Below are positions 1-9,057 of a stretch of 29,243 nucleotides of DNA, piece by piece. The notes beneath the pieces were generated by a model. That model saw only the letters and a program-made list of their open reading frames with translations, was not told where the DNA came from and searched no databases. Source of the DNA: CAYPCH01 sp964409165 (GTDB lineage: Bacteria > Bacillota > Clostridia > Acetivibrionales > Acetivibrionaceae). The translations under genes and the position numbers were made by a program. The stretch spans positions 1-29,243 of the forward strand of contig CAYPCH010000037.1 in assembly GCA_964409165.1 (NCBI GenBank). The letters are read 5' to 3'. How positions within the stretch are numbered: the stretch's first letter is position 1; each line of letters opens with the position of its first letter.

Positions 1-121
1 TTTAAGCAAGGTTCCTTCTCTTTAGTTTTATTTAACTGTCGAAAACGAGATTATATTTTATAGCATTTTATTTAAATACTCAATAAAAATCCATAACTAG
101 CAAAAATATTCAGGCAGTCAT

Positions 122-2500
122 CTACTTTATAAGCCACGCCTTTAGTTTTCCCTTACGGGCCTTAACAATTAAAACAACCTGACTGTATAACCCCATCGCA
201 TCTTTAATATCTTCCAAAGACGGCTCCATTCCTCCATACTTGGCTTTACTGAATGCTTCTGCCAGCGTTAAAATCTCCACCCCGCTCTCCTCATATATAC
301 GCTGTGCATAGCTTAACGGTGTTTCCGACTTTACTATACCAAGATTTATTTTTTTAAATTGATGCGCAATCCGTGAAAACACCTCTTCAAGAGCGTTAGT
401 CCCACTCTCTTTCATAAGGCGTTTTCTCCATATGCCATTGCGTATATGAAGATACAACCATATCATGTGCAAAAAGGTAAAAACTACAAAAGGAATAAAC
501 ATAATCTTTATCCAGACAGGTATTGAAATAATAAAGTCAATTAAACCTGACAGCAGGTATTTAATTTCTTCAATCATATCCATGAGTAATACGAAAAAAT
601 CATCTTCATTATCCGTCAAACCTACCGTGGGCTCAAAAATTTTCCAACCATATCCTGCAATATAGACCTCGGGAAATGCATGTGCGTGCTTCTCTCTTAT
701 AAGATAACGTCCGGTTTTGTTATCCTTTTCATCAGAAACATAACCTTCGGTATATCTCGCAGGCAACCCGCAAGCTCTTGCGAGAACAACCATAGATGAT
801 GCAAAGTGAATGCAAAATCCCTTTTTGCTTTCAAAAATGAAGAAATCATTTACATCCATGCCTTGAGGCAATGTAGGTGGAGAAAGGGTATATGTAAAAT
901 CAGACATGTCAAAAAACTGCTCTATCGCACTGGCCTTATCATAATCGCTTTTCTTATCGGCTGTAATATCATTAGCCAAGTCATATATCCTATCGGGTAT
1001 ATAATCCGGCAGACTTGTATAATTGCTGTATGCCATAGACATTTCCAGTTCTGCTTCTCCAAGCACCTGTTTGTAGTCCTTATATTGCAAATCGTCCCAG
1101 TTTGAAATGTTTATGTATTCATAATCATTGATGTTATTGTTCCCGTATCTTTCACTCACCTTTTTCATTAAAGAATAAAAAAGGTTCTTGTTCATCCGCT
1201 TCATAATATGAAACTCCCTTGATGAGCCTGTAAGCATGGGCGAAATATAGTTTAATGAATACTTCTCAGAGTCCCTTGGCATTACACCTTCAAGAAAACA
1301 ATTACCTGCTTCACTAAGCATGATATCGGTATTTGTTCCTGAAACCTCAGCTCCATATATTCCTGATGGATTTAACAAATTCCTCATGCGGATACCTGTA
1401 AATACCGTAGCCATTCTTTTCTTTTGAGGCACTGAAGAAAGTATTGACAAATCCGACAGACCGTCCAGTCCAATCTCAGTGAGTTCCTCTTCCTCCATAA
1501 CACTTAACAATGAAGTGATAGACTGTAGCGTCAACCGACGTGTATAAAAACTCTCCACTGGATAACCTTCATATAAAGATTTGTTATCTGTCACCCAGCT
1601 GTTCATTGTATACCTGTCCCTGCTCTGGAGCCTGAAATAAAGAGGCTCCTCCGCTTCAACCTCAAAAAATACTATCTCGCTCACAGGAGCACTGCTCAAG
1701 TCCAATCTGCTCATGCTCCTATTTTCCAAAGGGTTGAATAATCCCTGTAAACCCGTCCGACCTTGGGTAGTGTTCAAAGCTGCGGCTGCTAAAGGCTGTA
1801 ATGTCTGACCTATTACAGCATCTATATACGCAAGCCTTGGAATTGTATTGGGTTTTGGAGTTATTGCAGATAATCCAAGAACCAGCATAACAAAAATACC
1901 TACCGCTCCCATGTACCATCCATTACCTATGTATTTACCTTGTGAGGCAGCATTACCAGCCTTTCTCCAGCTTCTTTCCACATATAATGAAAAAAACAGA
2001 ATCAAGAAGAGAATAAAAGGCAGGGTAAGCTCTTTATCCGTCTTTGCCGACTGCAATATAAAAGGTATGATTCCGATCATGAACAAGACCCCAATCCTGT
2101 ATCTTACACAAGTGAAATAAAATACAGTAAATGAGAAACCAAATGCCGATAACAAAACAGTTCCTAACCAATATCCATATATAAACTCCAGACTTGCCGG
2201 CTTTGTAACAACTATCCAAAAAAAATAACTCCTCCCATAAGAACCGACTGATGATGCTATAATAAAAAATGTTGTTGCAAAATACAAAGCTGTACACATT
2301 ACCGAAATCAACTTGCCTAATACTCCATTTTCCAATACCAATGCAAAACCAACGAACAGCAGAATATGTAATATGGCAGCCGTTATCAGTGTTCCTATTG
2401 CAGGCTCACCAAAAAATGAGCTCATTGCCCAATATGTCAGTGAAATAGAATACAACAGGGGTAATAATGTTTTTTCCAGCACCTTGACATTCTCTTTCAT
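122..2500 (-). CDS. TgpA-like membrane transglutaminase-core protein
   Basis: Polytopic membrane protein of 792 residues. About six membrane segments fill the first ~215 residues (DUF3488-like). A long extracytoplasmic part follows, then a transglutaminase-like core at about residues 540-620 with the catalytic Cys in KGFCIHFASS (near 562) and the His in HAHAFPEVY (near 605); the third position is in the WKIFEPT segment, a Glu where many relatives have Asp. Another membrane segment near 660-685 is followed by a cytoplasmic DUF4129-like tail. The family is thought to act on peptides or proteins at the cell surface; the substrate is unknown. It is the last gene of the MoxR-DUF58-transglutaminase operon, 45 nt after the DUF58 gene, a widely conserved trio. 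The ribosome binding site before the ATG is weak (GGAT), so translation may depend on the upstream gene. Family assignment is firm, function is inferred. Confidence 0.9.
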   Translation of the reverse strand: MKENVKVLEKTLLPLLYSISLTYWAMSSFFGEPAIGTLITAAILHILLFVGFALVLENGVLGKLISVMCTALYFATTFFIIASSVGSYGRSYFFWIVVTKPASLEFIYGYWLGTVLLSAFGFSFTVFYFTCVRYRIGVLFMIGIIPFILQSAKTDKELTLPFILFLILFFSLYVERSWRKAGNAASQGKYIGNGWYMGAVGIFVMLVLGLSAITPKPNTIPRLAYIDAVIGQTLQPLAAAALNTTQGRTGLQGLFNPLENRSMSRLDLSSAPVSEIVFFEVEAEEPLYFRLQSRDRYTMNSWVTDNKSLYEGYPVESFYTRRLTLQSITSLLSVMEEEELTEIGLDGLSDLSILSSVPQKKRMATVFTGIRMRNLLNPSGIYGAEVSGTNTDIMLSEAGNCFLEGVMPRDSEKYSLNYISPMLTGSSREFHIMKRMNKNLFYSLMKKVSERYGNNNINDYEYINISNWDDLQYKDYKQVLGEAELEMSMAYSNYTSLPDYIPDRIYDLANDITADKKSDYDKASAIEQFFDMSDFTYTLSPPTLPQGMDVNDFFIFESKKGFCIHFASSMVVLARACGLPARYTEGYVSDEKDNKTGRYLIREKHAHAFPEVYIAGYGWKIFEPTVGLTDNEDDFFVLLMDMIEEIKYLLSGLIDFIISIPVWIKIMFIPFVVFTFLHMIWLYLHIRNGIWRKRLMKESGTNALEEVFSRIAHQFKKINLGIVKSETPLSYAQRIYEESGVEILTLAEAFSKAKYGGMEPSLEDIKDAMGLYSQVVLIVKARKGKLKAWLIK

Positions 2501-2545
2501 AGCAATTCATCCAATCCTATAAGTTCGTAAGTTGAGTTACTAAAT

Positions 2546-3949
2546 TTATATCAAAGCTTCCGTAATATCTTCCTCAGTGGTCAGAACCCATAGATTCCCC
2601 TGACCTGAAGTTTGAGACATATACTCTTTTTCATCTTGCGCTCCCTTAGTATCGCTAGGTTTTTTTATTACTATCATGTCGGTAAACATATCATAGTCAG
2701 CTAATCCTTCAATTGATTTTTTGAGATTACTGTCAGGGTATCCTGTGAATACAACTGCTTCCCCGCCTTTAAAACTTCGGTTTTTACTTTCCTTCAAGCA
2801 AATACCGGCAACAGGCATACGTTCATGAGGGGACAATGAGGAATCATCAATAAAGTGGTATGCTGCAAGCCTGTGCTGCAAGTTTATAATATCCTTTCTA
2901 TCAGATACCATATAATACTGCCATTGGCCATCTTCATAAACCCAAAACTCAACCGGTCTTCCTGCACTGAACAGCATATTTGCGACCGATAGAACCGACT
3001 CAAGTATTCTCTCCTCAATCAGCCTGTCATCATCGTCATAGAGTTCATTGTCACTTTTATTAGTGCCATTTCCTGGAAGGAAATCCGGCAAAAAGCTTCG
3101 GGACTCGATGTTCCGTAGCTTTTTATTCGGAGTTTTAAACAGCTTTTTAAACAGAGTTTTAAACAAAGTTTTGTTTCTGTCTTTTTTAGCCGTACGGATC
3201 AGCAAAGGGTCTATAATTAGCCTCTTTTTAGGGACTCCCCCTCCCTCATTCTTCCTCACCATAAGCTTTTCACTCTTTGCCGAAAGCTTCCAATGTATTT
3301 TGTGCAAAGGGTCTCCCGCTTCATATTCCCTAAACTCATGTCCCGGCTCTCCCGACCAACTGAACAGACCTGCTGAGGATGTCGCCCCGTCATCGGTAAC
3401 ATTTGTTTTTCCTGAACTCAGCATTATCTTGCTACTTAGTTTCATGTTTACAATACGAGGCAAAACAGTCACTCTTCCCAGCCTTTCATATTCTTCAAAT
3501 TTTTTCAGAAGAGAAAACGAAAAAAAACCAAGATAATCCCTTAGTACTATATCTTCTACACCTATTTCAGAGACGCCCCTGTACAATGCATTGTATTTTA
3601 CACTAATAGCTCTTTTCTCATAAGGAGCAAAAAAAACCTTCATAGATGAACAGACTGATAACTTCAGATTCCCTGGCTTCATAAAAACAATATCTATATA
3701 AGGAACAGGCATAAATGTCCTATTGGCAATAGTTACCACAACCTTTATCGTGCCATCCTTTTCAACCTCTGAAGACGGTACCTCAACAGAAATGTCAATA
3801 CTTTTTCTTAAGGGGTATGTTATAAGAAATGACAATGGCGGAGATATCAGAAGCATATACAACATAAGCATGCTGGTTTCTCCACCAAGGTAATAAGTGT
3901 ATAACCACATGAAAATCAACATGAAAAAGAACACTGCAATGTTTCTCAT
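2546..3949 (-). CDS. DUF58 family protein (vWA-like), with a palindromic-element insertion
   Basis: A 467-residue protein with two N-terminal membrane segments (about 1-48), an extracytoplasmic beta-rich region, and the DUF58 signature near residues 200-235 (GEPGHEFREYEAGDPLHKIHWK). A vWA-like fold then begins with KKRLIIDPLL. DUF58 proteins are partners of MoxR ATPases, probably in metal-dependent assembly or maturation of envelope components. The oddity lies at about residues 255-300, between the first strand and first helix of the vWA-like part. A lysine/phenylalanine repeat (LFKTLFKKLFK) is followed by a stretch encoded by a palindromic element that also occurs twice outside genes in this window. 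This makes the loop far longer than I expect for the family. The frame is intact. It lies 31 nt after moxR; the upstream AAGGGATGG is a plausible ribosome binding site. Confidence 0.9.
   Translation of the reverse strand: MRNIAVFFFMLIFMWLYTYYLGGETSMLMLYMLLISPPLSFLITYPLRKSIDISVEVPSSEVEKDGTIKVVVTIANRTFMPVPYIDIVFMKPGNLKLSVCSSMKVFFAPYEKRAISVKYNALYRGVSEIGVEDIVLRDYLGFFSFSLLKKFEEYERLGRVTVLPRIVNMKLSSKIMLSSGKTNVTDDGATSSAGLFSWSGEPGHEFREYEAGDPLHKIHWKLSAKSEKLMVRKNEGGGVPKKRLIIDPLLIRTAKKDRNKTLFKTLFKKLFKTPNKKLRNIESRSFLPDFLPGNGTNKSDNELYDDDDRLIEERILESVLSVANMLFSAGRPVEFWVYEDGQWQYYMVSDRKDIINLQHRLAAYHFIDDSSLSPHERMPVAGICLKESKNRSFKGGEAVVFTGYPDSNLKKSIEGLADYDMFTDMIVIKKPSDTKGAQDEKEYMSQTSGQGNLWVLTTEEDITEALI
3065..3120 (-). 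repeat. Palindromic element family B, copy 1, inside a coding sequence
   Basis: About 56 bp, closely matching the intergenic copies at 12898-12954 and 15121-15176 (roughly 80-90% by eye). All three share an ATTTCC / GGAAAT hairpin, the spacer CTTTTTGCCG and a GGGAC / GTCCC-type hairpin. This copy is read in frame by the DUF58 gene and encodes approximately RNIESRSFLPDFLPGNG. It has one extra base relative to the other two copies and a mismatch in the GGGAC stem. Confidence 0.75.
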
Positions 3950-3980
3950 ACTTCCATCCCTTCAACCTTAAACAAAAATG

Positions 3981-4910
3981 TTAAAATACAGGAACCTTTA
4001 CCTTGCTGATTGCATCGTTCACTATGTCTTCTCCAGTAATACCCTTCATTCTTGACCCAGAATTCAACATTATTCTGTGCGATAAAACCAACGCCGCCAT
4101 ATCCTGAATATCGTCAGGCATTACATATCCTCTGCCCTTTATAAAAGCCCATGCCTTTGATGCCCTGTAAAGGTTAAGACTTCCTCTAGGGCTCACGCCA
4201 AGAACCACATCGGCACTTTTCCTAGTCACTTCGACTATTTCTATAATATACATTTTAAGGCACTCTTCTACTTTGATTTCTTTTACTTCCTCCTGAAGTT
4301 TAATAATATCTGTCGTACCTGCAACCGGAGTCAGCTTATTGACAGGGTTATAGCTTCCGAAACGATCAATAATCTCCCTTTCCTGATCCTTATTAGGATA
4401 ACCAATGGTCAATTTCATAAAAAACCTGTCCATCTGAGCTTCAGGCAAGGGATATGTTCCAAAGCTCTCTATAGGATTCTGAGTTGCCAGAACCATAAAT
4501 GGGCGCGGCAGGGGATAAGTCTTTCCTTCCACAGTAACCTGAAATTCTTCCATTATTTCAAGCAAGCTGGATTGAGTTTTAGGCGATGTTCTGTTAATTT
4601 CATCGGCAAGAAGAAAATTACACATGGCTACCCCTTCGCGGTACTCAAACTCACGCGTTGCAGGGTTAAACATGGAAAACCCCATTATATCGGACGGCAT
4701 GACATCCGGTGTGAACTGTACACGGTTAAAAACACCATTTACTGAACGCGCAAGCGTTGCAACTATTTGTGTTTTTCCCACACCCGGAACATCCTCTACA
4801 AGAACATGCCCCTCGCATAGAAGTGCCACCAACAAACGTTCGAGCACTGTCCTCTTTCCGACAATAATTTTTTCCATATTGTTCATAAGTGCTTCAACGG
4901 ATTTATTCAT
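3981..4910 (-). CDS. MoxR family AAA+ ATPase
   Basis: A 309-residue soluble AAA+ ATPase of the MoxR type, presumed to act as a chaperone that remodels or activates vWA-containing partners. Visible motifs are Walker A (GVPGVGKT, near residue 43), Walker B (LLADEINR, near 105), the sensor-1 region (VLATQNPIE) and a C-terminal lid with VSPRGSLNLYRASKAWA. The length is normal. It is the first gene of a three-gene operon and precedes the DUF58 protein, its usual partner. A TTGTTA-17-TATAAT promoter lies about 55 nt upstream, and AAGGGG stands just before the ATG. The family is certain; the physiological target here is unknown. Confidence 0.95.
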   Translation of the reverse strand: MNKSVEALMNNMEKIIVGKRTVLERLLVALLCEGHVLVEDVPGVGKTQIVATLARSVNGVFNRVQFTPDVMPSDIMGFSMFNPATREFEYREGVAMCNFLLADEINRTSPKTQSSLLEIMEEFQVTVEGKTYPLPRPFMVLATQNPIESFGTYPLPEAQMDRFFMKLTIGYPNKDQEREIIDRFGSYNPVNKLTPVAGTTDIIKLQEEVKEIKVEECLKMYIIEIVEVTRKSADVVLGVSPRGSLNLYRASKAWAFIKGRGYVMPDDIQDMAALVLSHRIMLNSGSRMKGITGEDIVNDAISKVKVPVF

Positions 4911-4964
4911 TCATTGACCCCTTAGATTTATATTCTAAGAATACTTAAGACTTTATTTTTTATA

Positions 4965-4993
4965 ATTATACTATAAACAGGCGATTATAACAA
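4965..4993 (-). promoter_or_regulatory. Sigma-A type promoter of the moxR operon
   Basis: On the minus strand TTGTTA (4988-4993) is followed after exactly 17 nt by TATAAT (4965-4970), about 55 nt before the moxR ATG. A 17-bp palindrome overlaps the -35 hexamer. Confidence 0.7.
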
Positions 4994-5006
4994 TGGTACC
5001 CATTGT
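4990..5006. promoter_or_regulatory. Palindrome over the -35 box, possible operator
   Basis: ACAATGG-TAC-CCATTGT is a perfect 7-bp inverted repeat with a 3-nt centre. It overlaps the -35 hexamer of the moxR promoter by four bases. It also lies just past the stop of the MATE gene but has no T-run after it, so it is a poor terminator. A repressor site is the better reading, by inference. Confidence 0.4.
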
Positions 5007-5033
5007 ACAATCTTGGACAATCACACCAAAAGA

Positions 5034-6467
5034 TTATGAGCATGTATGCTCTATTACAGTTTTCTTGGGTTCGTCAATAGTTTGCTTACATATTTCACGT
5101 TCAATTTGGGGCTTTACAATCGCCTTCTTCTCCCATGCCCGTGAACGCCAGCGCAAATACATGGTTATACCTCTGATCCATTCATCACTGGCAAATGCTA
5201 TCCATACGCCTATCAAGCCTAAACCCAGTCTTATTCCCAGCACATAGGACATTCCTACCGCTATGCTCCACATTGACACAAAGCCCAGATACATTATAAA
5301 CCTTGCATCTCCTGTGCCTCTGAGCGAATTACCCAATACCAGATTTAAAGCTCTGCCCGGTTCAAGTATAATAGCTATACCCAGTAGCACACTGCCCATT
5401 GCCAGTATTTCAGGATTGTCAGTAAAAAGCCTTATGAGATTCTGTCCAAAAGTTGCAAATGCAGTAGCGGTAAAAAAAGAAATGGTTGCCGCTATTCGGA
5501 GGCTTTTTAAGCAAGCTTTGTACGCCTCGTCAATCTTTCCGGCACCAATAAGATAGCCTATAAGGATTTGAGTAGCCTGCCCTATGGAAAGTGCACAAAT
5601 CATAATAAAATACATTATGTTATACACATAAAACCTTGCAGTTAACGCAGTTGTACCCATCATGGTAATAATGCGTGTTATGGCAATTTGTGAGATGTTA
5701 TACGATAAAATTTCCCCTGCAGATGGTCCACCTATTTTTAATATTTCTTTGAGCGTACCCCATAACATTTTCCTTTTTGAAGTTAACATACTTATAAGGT
5801 TCATATGCAGTCCTACATTCCTCGAAAGTACAATAAACAAAACGACCATAGCCACCGACTGACTGAAAATAGTGGATACAGCAACACCCTTCACTCCAAG
5901 AACAGGCAGTCCCGCAACTCCCTTAATTGAAATATAATTTCCGATTACATTCAGAATATTTGCACCTATGTTTACAACCACTGAAATTTTCATTATTCCA
6001 TGGCTTCTAAGTATTGCTGTTATAGTACTGTTCATTGCGTTTATAATTGCAAAGGAACCTACTATAGTGAGGTATTCCACAGCATAGCTCATTACATCCT
6101 GTTCAAAATTCATTATCCCTAAAATCTTTCCGGTAAAAAAGAATAAAACCGTGCTTATCAGTATACCAAACAGAAAATTGACAACTATTGAAACCTGCGC
6201 TGCTTCAGATGCCTTTTGGCTGTTTTTTGCCCCAAGGTACTGGGATATAACAATACTTGTTCCCGTTGCAATAACCTGAAATAATATTACAATAATTGAT
6301 ACATATTGTCCCGCAGCTCCAACTGCCGCAGCTGCATTATCTGAATAGCCGCTTAACATAAACGTATCCACGTTAACGAAAAGAATTCGCAGGAACGTCT
6401 CAACCAGTATAGGCCATGCAAGCACAAACAGTGTCATACGCTTTTCTATTGTGTTGTTATTTCCCAT
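5034..6467 (-). CDS. MATE family multidrug/cation antiporter
   Basis: A 477-residue integral membrane protein with about 12 hydrophobic segments and two homologous halves, typical of MATE (multi-antimicrobial extrusion) transporters. These export cationic drugs or metabolites in exchange for Na+ or H+. Seen here: the N-terminal WPILVETFLRILFVNVDTFM segment, a conserved GTGTSIVISQYLGA loop, and the second-half match GQATQILIGYLIGAG. The C-terminus carries a charged tail of about 40 residues (KKAIVKPQIEREICKQ...), somewhat longer than usual. AAGGAG lies upstream of the ATG with good spacing. It is divergent from the AraC-type regulator at 6720, which may therefore control it; the shared 250-nt region holds a CCTGC / GCAGG inverted repeat at 6526-6545. 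The substrate cannot be told from sequence. Confidence 0.93.
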   Translation of the reverse strand: MGNNNTIEKRMTLFVLAWPILVETFLRILFVNVDTFMLSGYSDNAAAAVGAAGQYVSIIVILFQVIATGTSIVISQYLGAKNSQKASEAAQVSIVVNFLFGILISTVLFFFTGKILGIMNFEQDVMSYAVEYLTIVGSFAIINAMNSTITAILRSHGIMKISVVVNIGANILNVIGNYISIKGVAGLPVLGVKGVAVSTIFSQSVAMVVLFIVLSRNVGLHMNLISMLTSKRKMLWGTLKEILKIGGPSAGEILSYNISQIAITRIITMMGTTALTARFYVYNIMYFIMICALSIGQATQILIGYLIGAGKIDEAYKACLKSLRIAATISFFTATAFATFGQNLIRLFTDNPEILAMGSVLLGIAIILEPGRALNLVLGNSLRGTGDARFIMYLGFVSMWSIAVGMSYVLGIRLGLGLIGVWIAFASDEWIRGITMYLRWRSRAWEKKAIVKPQIEREICKQTIDEPKKTVIEHTCS

Positions 6468-6719
6468 AGCCTCATATCTCCTTATAATTTGTTGTTTTTT
6501 TATTGGACTTTGACAAAATCTTAGACCTGCTTTATGAAATGCAGGCAGATAAGAACTGTATGTGTCAAACTATTCTCTCTGTGACTTCTTACATCCATAT
6601 ATCCAAAGGAATTTTCAATTTATAAATATATTATGCACTCAAATCAGCATATTTGCAATTCAATATTTTATTTATTCTTTCAATATCTTATGATAAAATT
6701 ATTAATTGTAACAAAATAA

Positions 6720-7634
6720 TTGTACAAGGGAGTGATAACTATATCGTACAATTTTGCACAAAGGATAAGTGTATCAAATGAAGACTTATCGCCTAAAATA
6801 CTGAAAAGTTTTATTTTTTCTCAAGGTAAAAACATGCCCCAGGGTTACAAGCTTAAGGAAAGATACGTGTTTGATTACGAAGTCGAGCTTATAACATACA
6901 GCACAGGCTCAATGATAATTGACAACACACATCATATAATTAACAAAGGCGATATTGTATTTAGAAAACCCGGACAATACACCCAAGGGATTATGCCTTA
7001 TAGTTGCTATATTGTCTGTATCGACATTCTCGGAAATACCGGGAAAGACCCTATATTTTATGATTTCCACAAAAAACAGGTTTTCCAGAACTACTGCGAA
7101 AATTCTATACTTGAAGCAATTCCATCGGTTTTTCAACCTGCTCAAGAAAAGAAATATCGGTTTTTATTTGATTCCATACTGCAAGAGTTTATTAATCCTT
7201 CAATAGGCTCGGAACTCATTATAAAGTCACATATATTAACCCTGATTTACCAATTGTACCATGATGCTACAGACCCTTTATCTGACAACTCAGTTCCTTT
7301 ATCTGCCTATTACAGTATGATTAAAGAGGTTATTGAATATATAGATCAACATCTTGAAAATAAAATATCTTTAAGTGATCTGGCAAAACTCTCGGATTTA
7401 AGTCCGAACCATTTTCATAAGATATTTACCCAGACCATGGGAAAAACTCCGAATGAATATATTACCAAGCTTAAGATGGACAGGGCAAAGGATCTTCTTA
7501 TAAGAACAAATTCCCCTGTTTCAGAAATTTCTATCCTGTGCGGTTTTGAGAATATACCCTATTTCAGTTTTCTTTTTAAAAAACATGTGGGCCAGTCCCC
7601 GGGAGAGTTTAGAAAAAGACATAGTTTTATATAA
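6720..7634 (+). CDS. AraC family transcriptional regulator
   Basis: About 300 residues. The N-terminal half looks like an AraC-type cupin sensor, and the C-terminal ~100 residues carry two helix-turn-helix units: SLSDLAKLSDLSPNHFHKIF and the SEISILCGFENIPYFSFLFKKHVGQSPGEFRK signature region. Effector unknown. The start is uncertain. The open frame begins at TTG 6720 without a ribosome binding site, and GTG 6732 overlaps the AAGGGAG motif. The codon with proper spacing behind AAGGGAG (6726-6732) is ATA at 6741, which gives a protein beginning xSYNFAQR. The first ATG is only at 6835 and would cut into the sensor domain. It is divergent from the MATE gene and followed by the DUF362 gene, so either could be its target. 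Confidence 0.9.
   Translation: MYKGVITISYNFAQRISVSNEDLSPKILKSFIFSQGKNMPQGYKLKERYVFDYEVELITYSTGSMIIDNTHHIINKGDIVFRKPGQYTQGIMPYSCYIVCIDILGNTGKDPIFYDFHKKQVFQNYCENSILEAIPSVFQPAQEKKYRFLFDSILQEFINPSIGSELIIKSHILTLIYQLYHDATDPLSDNSVPLSAYYSMIKEVIEYIDQHLENKISLSDLAKLSDLSPNHFHKIFTQTMGKTPNEYITKLKMDRAKDLLIRTNSPVSEISILCGFENIPYFSFLFKKHVGQSPGEFRKRHSFI
6726..6743 (+). promoter_or_regulatory. Ribosome binding site with a possible non-ATG start (ATA)
   Basis: AAGGGAG (6726-6732) is followed after 8 nt by ATA (6741-6743), in frame with the AraC-type gene. No ATG, GTG or TTG in this frame is correctly placed behind it. Confidence 0.4.
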
Positions 7635-7761
7635 TATTATAATATGCTATAATACAAAATAATGCTTCTTTAGAGATAGTGGAATCAATATTTCACTCAT
7701 CCTCTGGAATAGGCATTTAATAATATACATTGTGGGATAATTACGTTAGGGAGGATAAATT

Positions 7762-9036
7762 ATGGCAAAATCAAAAGTTGCTGTTTTAAAGACAAGCCCA
7801 GCTACCATTTTATCGGATTATCATAGATTGCTGAATCTGGCTGAATATCAGAAACATATTTCTAAAGACAAGGATACAGCATTGAAAATAAACATCAGCT
7901 GGCATTTTTTCTTTCCCGGAAGTTCTACAACACCATGGCAACTTGACGGAGTTATAAGGTCTATGAAAAAAGATGGCTATAATCCGGAACTGATTCACGG
8001 TTGCCATAACCGCACAGTTGTAATAGATGCACACTTAGGCGAAAGGGAAAACAAACATATTGATGTAATAAACGCTCATGGACTCAGAAACATACACTTA
8101 TACGAAGGTGAAGAATGGGTTAATATCAAGGACGCTGTAGGCGATCTGACCAATGAGTTTCTATGCCTCAATGACGTCTATCCAAAAGGCTTTATGATAC
8201 CAAAACGCTTTATAGGTGAAAACATCATACATCTGCCTACTGTTAAAACACATGTTTTCACTACAACCACAGGTGCAATGAAAAATGCCTTTGGCGGGCT
8301 TCTTAACGAAAAAAGACATTGGACTCATCCTGTTATCCATGAAACGCTGGTTGATCTTTTAATGATTCAGAAAAAGATTCATCCGGGGGTTTTTGCAGTG
8401 ATGGATGGTACATTTGCCGGTGACGGTCCAGGTCCAAGATGTATGGTTCCGCACACCAAAAATGTTATTTTGGCATCCGCCGATCAGGTTGCAATTGATG
8501 CTGTGGCTGCACGTCTTATGGGATTTGACCCCCTTAAGGATATCAAGTTCATAAGGCTTGCTCATGAAGCAGGTCTGGGATGTGGTGATATAAAGGACAT
8601 CGAAATAGTTGGTGATACAGATGCTCTGAATGAAAAGTGGAATTTTATAGGTCCTTTTAAAAAGATGACATTTGCAAGCAAGTGCCAGCATCTGATATAT
8701 TGGGGACCTTTAAAAAAGCCTGTTGAGTGGTCGTTAAAAACCATTCTTGCACCCTGGTCCTATATAGCCAGTGTTGTATATCATGATCTATACTGGTACC
8801 CGCGTAATTTCCGGCACCTGCAGAATGTTCTGAATTCAGATTGGGGACGCCTTTTTGCAAATTGGGAACAACTGGCTCTACCTTCCGATGATGTTTCTTC
8901 ACCCGGTTGGTCTGACCCGGGCGATAAAACTCTTGAAATATCGGAAGAAATGAAAGAGATATACGGAAAAGCCTTCAAAGTTCTGGGTCAGACTGTAACA
9001 AATGCACCGGAGTTCACGGCAAAGAAAAAAAAGTGA
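7762..9036 (+). CDS. DUF362 domain-containing protein
   Basis: A 424-residue soluble protein. The region of about 50-290 matches the DUF362 pattern: an early substrate-like segment, IIHLPTVKTHVFTTTTGAMKNAFGGLL (the conserved K-H...T...KN..G block), FAVMDGTFAGDGPGPR, and VIASADQVAIDAVAARLMGFDP-like text near 240-265. There is no ferredoxin domain, which some DUF362 proteins carry. The last ~130 residues (tryptophan- and proline-rich) are outside the core and not recognised. The biochemical function of the family is not settled. A good GGGAGGA ribosome binding site precedes the ATG. It follows the AraC-type gene by 127 nt that contain TATAAT-like text, so it may have its own promoter. Confidence 0.85.
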   Translation: MAKSKVAVLKTSPATILSDYHRLLNLAEYQKHISKDKDTALKINISWHFFFPGSSTTPWQLDGVIRSMKKDGYNPELIHGCHNRTVVIDAHLGERENKHIDVINAHGLRNIHLYEGEEWVNIKDAVGDLTNEFLCLNDVYPKGFMIPKRFIGENIIHLPTVKTHVFTTTTGAMKNAFGGLLNEKRHWTHPVIHETLVDLLMIQKKIHPGVFAVMDGTFAGDGPGPRCMVPHTKNVILASADQVAIDAVAARLMGFDPLKDIKFIRLAHEAGLGCGDIKDIEIVGDTDALNEKWNFIGPFKKMTFASKCQHLIYWGPLKKPVEWSLKTILAPWSYIASVVYHDLYWYPRNFRHLQNVLNSDWGRLFANWEQLALPSDDVSSPGWSDPGDKTLEISEEMKEIYGKAFKVLGQTVTNAPEFTAKKKK

Positions 9037-9057
9037 GCGGAATATAAATGTATCACT
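9025..9057 (-). terminator. Weak intrinsic terminator of the two-component operon
   Basis: On the minus strand AGTGA ... TCACT with a 16-nt loop is followed by eight T. It overlaps the stop codons of both convergent genes. The stem is short, so confidence is limited. Confidence 0.4.

Noticed and set aside
3048..3536. 162-codon open frame opposite the DUF58 gene
   Set aside because: It is antisense to conserved DUF58 sequence, with no ribosome binding site and no recognisable protein pattern.
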